From: DASVXQ01 sp046727955
GTDB taxonomy: Bacteria; Actinomycetota; CALGFH01
NCBI GenBank assembly: GCA_046727955.1
Contig: JBKPDO010000335.1
Coordinates: 1 to 20,429 of the forward strand
Reading direction: 5' to 3'
DNA length: 20,429 bases
In this document: one piece after another, positions 15,016 through 20,429 of the stretch
Layout: every line of letters starts with the position of its first letter
Numbering within the stretch: position 1 is the first letter of the stretch
The notes under the pieces: model-generated
The model's database searches: none
What the model was told of the DNA's origin: nothing
The model's input: only the letters and a program-made list of their open reading frames with translations
Translations under genes and position numbers: made by a program

Positions 15016-16146
15016 TTGAGGACCGTCACGGCCGGTCGTCGGCTGATGCTGGACCCGCGGGCCACCTGGCTCCGCATGGGACTGCTCGCGCTCGCGCTGG
15101 CCACGGTCGTCCCTGGCAGCGGCCTGTCGCCCCGGTCACCACCGTTCCCGGTCCAGGGCATCCTCGGACTGCCCCACGCCAGCGGGCCGCGGATCCGCCT
15201 CGACATGCTGGGCCGGTCGCGCTGGCTACCGCTCGGGGCCACCCTGGACGACGCAGTTCGCGGCTTCCACCTGCGGCCCCCGGCGGGAAGCCTGCTGGCG
15301 GTCGACGGGACCGTGCTGGCCGCCGGCGTCTATCCCGGGAAGGTGCTGCTCGACGGCCACGCCGCGCCCGGCTCGACGCGGCTGGAGGCCGGCGCCACGG
15401 TGACGCTGCGGCCCGGACGGAGCCGGGTCGAGCCGGTCACCCGGCTGGTGCTCAGGTTCGGCCCCGACGGCCCCCACGACCCGCAGTTCTCGCTGGCGAC
15501 CGGCGCCGGCCGGCAGGTGCTCACCAGCGGCTCGCTCTCGCACCAGGCGAAGCTGTCGGTGCTCAGGCCCTCCGGGCCGCAGCACACCCCCAACGCTGTC
15601 GCGCTCACCTTCGACGACGGCCCCTGGCCGGACTGGACCTCGAAGATCCTCGGGATCCTGCGGCAAGAGCGCGTGCCCGCGACCTTCTTCCTGGTCGGCC
15701 AGCAGGTGCGGCGGCACCCCGAGCTGCTCGACCAGGAGGTGAAGGCCCGCATGACCATCGGCACGCACTCGTTCAGCCACCCGCAGCCCTTCGGTCCGCT
15801 CCCGGACGTCGCCATCGATCGGGAGATCGACCAGGGCCTGAGCGCGCTCGCCGACAACGGCGTGAGCACCCACCTGTTCCGCCCACCTGGGGGGGCCATC
15901 ACGACGGCGGTGCTCTCCGGCGCCAAGCGCAGAGGGCTGCGCACCGTGCTGTGGACCGTGGACCCGGGCGACTGGCGCCGCGGCACCAGCCCGGACCAGA
16001 TCGTGCGGCGCGTCCTGGGCACGGCGGGACCGGGCTCGATCGTGCTCATGCACGACGGCGGCGGCGACCGCTCCGCCACGGTGGCCGCCCTGCCCAGGAT
16101 CATCAAAGGCCTGAAGCAGCGCAAGCTCGGCTTTGCGACGCTCTAG
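15013..16146 (+). CDS. Exported polysaccharide deacetylase (NodB homology, CE4)
   Basis: A 377-residue metal-dependent deacetylase acting outside the membrane on N-acetylated cell-wall or other glycans. A basic start and hydrophobic helix (about 17-36, WLRMGLLALALATVVPGSG) form a signal peptide or anchor without a lipobox. Residues 60-145 form a small domain (SLLAVDGTVLAAG, PGKVLLDGH) seen ahead of NodB domains in actinobacterial deacetylases. The NodB domain has all motifs: TFDDGPW (199-205), THSFSHP (251-257) with metal ligands His252 and His256, RPPGG (290-294), WTVDPGDW and VLMHDGGG (344-351). The frame is open from 14644, but that would include the tandem repeat; the ATG at 15013 is preferred because of the signal peptide and the -10-like box. 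It is convergent with the histidine kinase gene. Confidence 0.92.
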   Translation: MLRTVTAGRRLMLDPRATWLRMGLLALALATVVPGSGLSPRSPPFPVQGILGLPHASGPRIRLDMLGRSRWLPLGATLDDAVRGFHLRPPAGSLLAVDGTVLAAGVYPGKVLLDGHAAPGSTRLEAGATVTLRPGRSRVEPVTRLVLRFGPDGPHDPQFSLATGAGRQVLTSGSLSHQAKLSVLRPSGPQHTPNAVALTFDDGPWPDWTSKILGILRQERVPATFFLVGQQVRRHPELLDQEVKARMTIGTHSFSHPQPFGPLPDVAIDREIDQGLSALADNGVSTHLFRPPGGAITTAVLSGAKRRGLRTVLWTVDPGDWRRGTSPDQIVRRVLGTAGPGSIVLMHDGGGDRSATVAALPRIIKGLKQRKLGFATL

Positions 16147-16170
16147 GCGACGCCCTGGGCGACGCTCTAG
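16135..16170. repeat. 12-bp tandem repeat, three copies, over a stop codon
   Basis: GCGACGCTCTAG, GCGACGCCCTGG, GCGACGCTCTAG in direct succession; copies 1 and 3 are identical. The first copy contains the TAG stop of the deacetylase. As with the repeat at 8272, a duplication unit includes a gene's stop codon. Confidence 0.85.
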
Positions 16171-16194
16171 GGCGGCCGGGTCTACTCGGCCGCC
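16171..16194. terminator. Bidirectional terminator-like hairpin between convergent genes
   Basis: GGCGGCCG-GGTCTACT-CGGCCGCC is a perfect 8-bp stem with an 8-base loop. It covers the junction of the deacetylase and histidine kinase genes, and the kinase stop codon is in the loop. No T-tract; it could still end transcription from both sides. Confidence 0.45.
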
Positions 16195-17186
16195 GCCCCG
16201 GACGCCCCGCGGACCGGGACCGGACCGATCGTCGCCCTGCCGGCCTGGCGGGCCAGCGGGAGGCGCACGGTGAAGGTCGAGCCGCCCCGCGGCGTGCTGG
16301 AGGCCTGCACCTCGCCCCCCATCGCCCGGGCCAGCTCGCGCGCGATGTACAGGCCGAGGCCGGTGCCGCCGGTGGTCATGGTCATCGGGTCGTCGACCCG
16401 GTGGAACTTGTCGAAGATCCGCTCCAGCTCCTCGTCGGGGATGCCCTGACCCTGGTCGACCACGGCCGCCCTGGCCCAGCCGCCGTCGCTCCAGAGCCGC
16501 AGTCGGATCGGAGCGTCCGGTGGCGAGTACTTGTGCGCATTGGAGAGCAGGTTGACCAGGATCTGCGAGAGCCGCAGCGGGTCCGCGCGGACCTCGAGCG
16601 GCTGTGCCGGCAGCTCCAGCGTCAGTCGGCAGGTGGGCTCGCGCAGGTAGTCGGCGGCCGCCTGCCTGGTCACCTCGACCAGGTCGGTGAGCTCGAGCTG
16701 GAGCGCGAGCACGACCGCGCCCGGCCCCTCAGAGGAGATCCTGGAGGCGAGCAGCAGGTCCTCGATCAGGCGCGCCATGTGGTCGGTCCGCTCGGCCATG
16801 GTCCGCAGGATGTCCTGACGCAGGTCCTCGGGCATGCTCTCGCCCCTGGTGCGCAGCAGCTCCACGTAGCCCTTGATGGGCGTGATCGGGGTGCGCAGCT
16901 CGTGACAGACGGTGGCGACGAAGTCGGCCTTGGCCCGCTCGGCCTCGCGCAGGCGGCTGACCTCATGGACCAGCTGCTCCAGGCCGGCATTCTCGCGGCG
17001 CAGGCGGTCCAGCTCAGCGGCGCCGGCGAGCGACGCGATCCTGCCCGTCGCCAGCGCCAGCAGCGCCAGGGCGGGCAGCGTGACCGGCCAACCTCCTGAG
17101 TCGAGCAGCACCACGGCGGCCGACGCCACGCCGATGGCCGCGGCCGGCACGGCGAGCTGTCCGAGCTTCCTGGACAGCGCGGTCAA
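16182..17186 (-). CDS. Sensor histidine kinase (HisKA-HATPase), orphan
   Basis: A 334-residue membrane histidine kinase. Two hydrophobic segments (about 11-28 and 34-52) are joined by a very short loop, so it has almost no outer sensor domain; a coiled-coil stretch (57-85, LDRLRRENAGLEQLVHEVSR) leads to the phosphoacceptor His95 in the H-box CHELRTPITPIKGY. The catalytic domain has the N-box NLLSNAHKYSP (Asn216), G1 DQGQGIP (244-250), the F-box FDKFHRVDDP and G2 GTGLGLYIA (274-282), all intact. The TTG at 17186 is preceded by GGGAGG four bases upstream and gives a natural N-terminus. No response regulator gene is in the window, so the partner must lie elsewhere. It probably senses through its membrane helices or a protein partner. 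Confidence 0.9.
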   Translation of the reverse strand: MTALSRKLGQLAVPAAAIGVASAAVVLLDSGGWPVTLPALALLALATGRIASLAGAAELDRLRRENAGLEQLVHEVSRLREAERAKADFVATVCHELRTPITPIKGYVELLRTRGESMPEDLRQDILRTMAERTDHMARLIEDLLLASRISSEGPGAVVLALQLELTDLVEVTRQAAADYLREPTCRLTLELPAQPLEVRADPLRLSQILVNLLSNAHKYSPPDAPIRLRLWSDGGWARAAVVDQGQGIPDEELERIFDKFHRVDDPMTMTTGGTGLGLYIARELARAMGGEVQASSTPRGGSTFTVRLPLARQAGRATIGPVPVRGASGAAAE

Positions 17187-17285
17187 AGCTCCTCCCGGAT
17201 GGCATCCAAACGACGGGCGCCCAAGCGCCCTTCGCGCCCTTGGCTCTCCTCATTTCATCGGAGACGGCCGCGTCGACCTTGACCT

Positions 17286-17408
17286 GGGGCGCCGGTCAAG
17301 TATGCGGCGCAGCATGATGCTGCGCCGGGCTGGCGTGCCGCCTTGGAGCTTGCGCGCCGCCCCCGCCGACCACGCGATCCCTCGACCCGGATACTTGACC
17401 GGCGCCCC
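17286..17408. mobile_element. MITE-like element 1, 123 bp with 18-bp terminal inverted repeats
   Basis: GGGGCGCCGGTCAAGTAT at 17286-17303 is the exact reverse complement of 17391-17408. Inside lies a second perfect palindrome (17305-17327, two 11-base arms with one central base). There is no coding capacity and I cannot see a clear target-site duplication. It could be a non-autonomous insertion element, a REP/BIME-type unit or a structured RNA. Confidence 0.55.
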
Positions 17409-17438
17409 GGTAGGGCCCCTCGAGAGGCCTCTAAGGGA

Positions 17439-17572
17439 GTGTTTGACAACTCCGACGGGATCACGGCGACCATGGCACAGGCGCTCTTGGGGGGCCGTGG
17501 GGGGAGCGAGCTCCCCCCACATGGACAAGACAACCGCGCCGAGATCACCAGCACCCGAAGGTTCTCAAACAC
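17439..17572. mobile_element. MITE-like element 2, 134 bp with 12-bp inverted repeats
   Basis: GTGTTTGACAAC at 17439-17450 matches the reverse complement of GTTCTCAAACAC at 17561-17572 in 11 of 12 positions. Between them 17497-17520 forms a very stable hairpin (two 11-base arms GTGGGGGGAGC/GCTCCCCCCAC, two-base loop). Its size and design resemble element 1, 30 bp away, but the ends differ in sequence. Confidence 0.5.
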
Positions 17573-17699
17573 ACAGTAAGGGGCCGTCTATCGGTTGCGG
17601 GCCACCGGGACCGCTTTTACAATCCCCCGGCCAGGAGGGTTCCGCCGGGGCGGCCCCATTCGTGCGCCAGCGCCAACGCCAAGGAGCGTCGTCAGCCTG

Positions 17700-18329
17700 A
17701 TGTTCTCGTTCGCTCGCAGCCGCCCGACCGTGGCGGCGCGCCGTCTCGGTCTCCTCGCTCTCGTTGTCACCGTCCTCGGCGCCGCCCTACTGCTCGCCGC
17801 CGGCGGGGCGGCCGCCGCTCAGGCAAAGAACGCGGTTGTCGACGGCACCGCTCAGAACAAGTGGGAGCCGGCCAACGTCCCCATCCCGGTCGGCGGCACG
17901 GTCACCTTCAAGGTCATCGCTGGAGGGCCTCACCCGGTGAAATCGGGCTCCCCGCCCAGCGGCGACACCGCCTTCGACGCCTCGGCCTGCGTCATCGCCA
18001 AGATGACCGCGAACGGCTCCTTCTGCACAGTCACCTTCAAGAAGGCGGGCAGCTACCCCTTCTTCTGCCAGGTCCACTACGCGTCCGGGATGACCGGCAC
18101 GATCACGGTCGGCTCCGGCGGCCCTGGCTCCGCGCCCGCGAGCACAGCTGCGGGCAGCGGTGGCACGCCGGTGGTCAGCGCGCCGTCGGCGGCGCCCCCC
18201 ACCACGCCGAGCAAGCCGGGGATCTTCTGGCTCGGCTACGGCCTGCTCGCGCTGGGCGCACTGCTGGCCCTCGCCGCGATCGTCGGCTACCTGCGCTTCG
18301 CCCCGGGCTTCCGCCGCGGCGGCCGCTGA
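17700..18329 (+). CDS. Membrane-anchored blue-copper (plastocyanin-like) protein
   Basis: A 209-residue exported cupredoxin, probably a small electron carrier or copper-binding protein at the outer face of the membrane. A signal peptide covers about residues 1-42 (LGLLALVVTVLGAALLLAAG, then AAAAQA). The cupredoxin fold (about 43-137) has the full type-1 copper ligand set: His78 in GGPHPV and Cys123, His126 and Met131 in FFCQVHYASGMTG. Two more cysteines (Cys97, Cys109) could form a disulfide. A Pro/Ser/Ala-rich linker leads to a C-terminal membrane helix (about 184-205, FWLGYGLLALGALLALAAI) and a basic tail. The ATG at 17700 has AAGGAG 13 bases upstream, a little far; the frame is open from 17595. 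No oxidase subunit is adjacent, so the redox partner is unknown. Confidence 0.87.
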   Translation: MFSFARSRPTVAARRLGLLALVVTVLGAALLLAAGGAAAAQAKNAVVDGTAQNKWEPANVPIPVGGTVTFKVIAGGPHPVKSGSPPSGDTAFDASACVIAKMTANGSFCTVTFKKAGSYPFFCQVHYASGMTGTITVGSGGPGSAPASTAAGSGGTPVVSAPSAAPPTTPSKPGIFWLGYGLLALGALLALAAIVGYLRFAPGFRRGGR

Positions 18330-18413
18330 GCCCGTCGGCGGCCCGGTCCGCGTTCTGAGCTGCGCGCGCGTAGGCTGGTTCATATCGTTGTGCCGTCTCG
18401 CCCAGGAGCAGCC

Positions 18414-19523
18414 GTGGTCTCGCCAACTCATGATTCTCCCGAGCTGGTCGATTGGGACCTCGCCGCCCGGGTCGGGCGGCGCGTCGCCGGCGGCGCCCAG
18501 CTCGAGGCCCGCCCCGCCTGGTCGCGCCAGTTCACCGAGCTGTCCACCACCGCCGACCAAGCGGTGGCCGAGTTCACCGGCCTCGGTGGCGAACTGCCGC
18601 CACCAGTGGCCGAGCCGCTCGACCGCGCCCAGTGGGTCGAGGCCAACCTGGCGACCCTGCGCCGGGTGCTGAGGCCTCTGGCCGAGAAGGTCGCCACCCG
18701 CCGCGCCTGGCGCGCCACCGGTCCGGTGCCGAGCGCGATGCGCTCGAGCACCCGCGTGCTGACCGGGGCAGAGGCCGGGACCCTGCTCGGCTATGTCGGC
18801 CAGCGGGTCCTCGGCCAGTACGACCTGCCGGTGCCCAGGCCCAACGGCGGCGCGCTCGTGCCCTCTGCCGTCCAGAGCGACGGTGAGGGCACGGTCTGGT
18901 ACGTGGTGCCCAACATCGTCGCCACCGAGCGGCGCCAGGGCTTCCGCCCGGCGCACTTCCGCCTCTGGATCGCGCTGCACGAGACCGCCCACCGGCGCCA
19001 GTTCCGCGGCGTGCCGTGGCTCGCCGGTCACGTCCAGGGCCTGCTCGACGAGTACCTCGGGTCGGTCCAGGTGGACGAGGAGGGGCTCAGGCGCGTCGCC
19101 CAGCGCGCTGAGGAGCTGGCCAGGCGCGTCCTCAGCGGTGAGCGGATCGACCTGCTCGACCTCCTGGTCTCACCCCAGCAGCGCGGCACGCTCAACCGGG
19201 TCCAGGCCACCATGACCGTGCTCGAGGGCCATGGCGAGTTCGTGATGGACCAGGTCGGCGCCAGGCTCGTCCCCGGGCACGACCGCATGCGACAGGTCCT
19301 CCACGAGCGCCGCCAGAGCGCCGGACCTGGCGCCCGCCTGCTCCAGGAGCTGCTCGGCCTGCGGCAGAAAATGGACCAGTACAGCCAGGGCGAGGCGTTC
19401 GTGCGCCGGCTCTACGCGCGCGGCGGCATGGCGGCCGTCAACCTAGCCTTCTCCGCGCCGGTCGCCCTGCCGACCATGGACGAGGTGCGCGACCCCGACC
19501 GCTACCTCGCCCGCGTCGGGTAG
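18414..19523 (+). CDS. Zinc-dependent metalloprotease, DUF2342 family (F420-associated)
   Basis: A 369-residue protein of the actinobacterial DUF2342 family, often annotated as 'coenzyme F420 biosynthesis associated' or zinc-dependent metalloprotease. The zinc motif HETAH is at residues 189-193 (WIALHETAHRRQF), and EGHGEFVMD at 271-279 supplies the probable third ligand Glu271. Other family-like segments are SSTRVLTGAEAGTLLGYVGQRVLGQYD and the C-terminal KMDQYSQGEAFVRRLYARGGMAAVN. The GTG at 18414 is chosen because AGGAG lies five bases upstream; the frame is open from 18390. It lies 20 bp from tilS, and the pair is a recurrent actinobacterial arrangement. The substrate and link to F420 are not established by anything visible here. 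Confidence 0.9.
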   Translation: MVSPTHDSPELVDWDLAARVGRRVAGGAQLEARPAWSRQFTELSTTADQAVAEFTGLGGELPPPVAEPLDRAQWVEANLATLRRVLRPLAEKVATRRAWRATGPVPSAMRSSTRVLTGAEAGTLLGYVGQRVLGQYDLPVPRPNGGALVPSAVQSDGEGTVWYVVPNIVATERRQGFRPAHFRLWIALHETAHRRQFRGVPWLAGHVQGLLDEYLGSVQVDEEGLRRVAQRAEELARRVLSGERIDLLDLLVSPQQRGTLNRVQATMTVLEGHGEFVMDQVGARLVPGHDRMRQVLHERRQSAGPGARLLQELLGLRQKMDQYSQGEAFVRRLYARGGMAAVNLAFSAPVALPTMDEVRDPDRYLARVG

Positions 19524-19543
19524 GGGCGCGAGGGAGGCGACCG

Positions 19544-20429
19544 GTGCGCGCGCCGGCAGCCCTCCGCCTGGTCGCCAACCGGGCGGGCGGTGCCCTGAAG
19601 GATCTGCAGGGGCAGCCCGCGCCGCCGCCCGGAACCGGTATCGCCGTGGCGGTCTCCGGCGGCGCGGACTCGCTGGCTCTGCTGCACGCCCTGCGGGTGC
19701 TGGCCGGGCCCTCCGGCTGGCGGCTCGAGGTGGTCACGGTCGACCACGGCCTGCGGCCGGGCTCAGCGGCGGACGCCGCCTTCGTCGTCGACCACGCCAA
19801 GGCGCTCGGCCTTGGGGGGCACCTGGTCACCATCTCAGCGGCCGAGCTGGAGGCCCATCGCGGAGCGGGGCCCGAGGGGGCCGCCCGGGTGGCGCGCTAC
19901 CGGGCGCTCGAGGCGGCGGCCGAAGCGACCGGCTGCACTCTGGTCGCCACTGGCCACACGCTCGACGACCAGGCCGAGACCGTGCTGCTGCAGCTCCTGC
20001 GCGGCGCCGGGCCGGACGGGCTGGCAGCGATGGCGGTGCGCGACGGCTGGCTGCTGCGGCCGCTGCTCAGCGTGCGGCGGGCCGAGACGCGCGCCTGCTG
20101 CGAGGCGCTCGGCCTCGCCTGGCGATACGACGAGACCAACGCCGATCAGCGCCTACTGCGCAACGCTGTGCGACTGCGGGCGCTGCCGCTGCTCGAGGAG
20201 CTGCGGCCCGGGGCGGCACGCACCCTGGCTCGTGCCGCCGACCTGGCCAGGCAGGACCGCGAATGGCTGGAGCCGCTGGTCGCCGGCACCCTGGCGGAGG
20301 TCCAGGCCACGGCCGCGACCGCGCCGGGCGGTACCGTGGCCCTGCTCGCCCGGGACCTGGCGGAGCTCCCGCCGGGCCTCGGCCGGCGGGTGCTGCGGGC
20401 GGCGTGCGGCCGGGCCGGCTGCTCAGCGC
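19544..20429 (+). CDS. tilS: tRNA(Ile)-lysidine synthase, 3' end beyond the window
   Basis: TilS attaches lysine to cytidine 34 of the CAU-anticodon tRNA(Ile), so that it reads AUA codons; it is normally essential. The frame is open to the right edge (295 codons visible). Motifs in order are VAVSGGADSLALLHAL with the PP-loop SGGADS at 38-43, VTVDHGLRPGS, ATGHTLDDQAETVLLQLLRG and RPLLSVRRAETRACCEALGL, then WRYDETNADQRLLRNAVRLR, all diagnostic. The GTG at 19544 follows GAGGGAGG by about six bases. It starts 20 bp after the metalloprotease stop and is probably in the same operon; hpt and ftsH would be expected next in many actinobacteria. Confidence 0.95.
   Translation, partial: MRAPAALRLVANRAGGALKDLQGQPAPPPGTGIAVAVSGGADSLALLHALRVLAGPSGWRLEVVTVDHGLRPGSAADAAFVVDHAKALGLGGHLVTISAAELEAHRGAGPEGAARVARYRALEAAAEATGCTLVATGHTLDDQAETVLLQLLRGAGPDGLAAMAVRDGWLLRPLLSVRRAETRACCEALGLAWRYDETNADQRLLRNAVRLRALPLLEELRPGAARTLARAADLARQDREWLEPLVAGTLAEVQATAATAPGGTVALLARDLAELPPGLGRRVLRAACGRAGCSA

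Larger units (their letters stand above)
17187..17699. other. Gene-free region with two inverted-repeat elements
   Basis: In this 513-base gap between the divergent histidine kinase and cupredoxin genes I find no convincing coding sequence. It holds two elements with terminal inverted repeats and strong internal hairpins (17286-17408 and 17439-17572), then about 125 bases that must include the cupredoxin promoter and its AAGGAG ribosome-binding site (17681-17686). Confidence 0.6.

Noticed and set aside
17187..17699. A riboswitch or protein-coding gene in the gap, as several open frames cross it.
   Set aside because: The frames are composed of inverted-repeat sequence and lack coding-like codon bias or motifs; no known riboswitch consensus was recognised.

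Overview
The window is about 20.4 kb of high-GC DNA (roughly 70% by eye) with strong third-position GC bias, frequent GTG and TTG starts and tightly overlapping genes. DUF1707, a DUF2342-type zinc metalloprotease next to tilS, and an iron-sulfur APS-type CysH point to an Actinomycetota chromosome. I see no rRNA, tRNA, CRISPR array, phage gene or transposase gene, and I cannot place it below phylum.

Layout. 1-2430 (minus): a TetR repressor, an ABC ATPase and an ABC-2 permease cut by the left edge, joined by 4-bp stop/start overlaps, with two 16-bp operator-like palindromes in front of the repressor. 2611-4470: a small four-helix membrane protein divergent from a cupin, then a membrane/DUF1707 protein. 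4768-6039: a class III PLP aminotransferase followed by what looks like the surviving C-terminus of a DUF849/BKACE gene. 6235-11674 (minus): the most interesting part, a five-gene run encoding a DPM-like GT2 glycosyltransferase, an LPG_synthase_TM/flippase-like membrane protein, a GT-C-like membrane protein, a UDP-sulfoquinovose synthase (SQD1/SqdB type) and an APS reductase. 12043-13512 (minus): ThiI with a rhodanese domain. 13711-14813 (minus): a membrane-anchored GAF-like protein and a small overlapping gene. 15013-16146 (plus): an exported polysaccharide deacetylase, convergent with an orphan histidine kinase (16182-17186, minus). 17187-17699 has no gene but holds two MITE-like inverted-repeat elements. 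17700-20429 (plus): a membrane-anchored blue-copper protein, the DUF2342 zinc metalloprotease and TilS, cut by the right edge.

How the genes may work together. APS reductase makes sulfite, UDP-sulfoquinovose synthase joins sulfite to UDP-glucose, and the three upstream genes have the make-up of a polyprenyl-phosphate-sugar route: a GT2 loading enzyme, a flippase-like protein and an integral-membrane GT-C transferase. I infer a dedicated pathway for putting sulfoquinovose on an extracytoplasmic glycan, lipid or protein. No GT4 SqdX/SQD2-type SQDG synthase is in the window. The two enzymes are well supported by motifs; the transfer steps and the product are inference.

A second theme is the number of short tandem duplications (units of 9-25 bp, 2-6 copies) lying between genes or across stop codons: 3673, 6201, 8272, 9885, 11870, 12011, 13630, 14832 and 16135.
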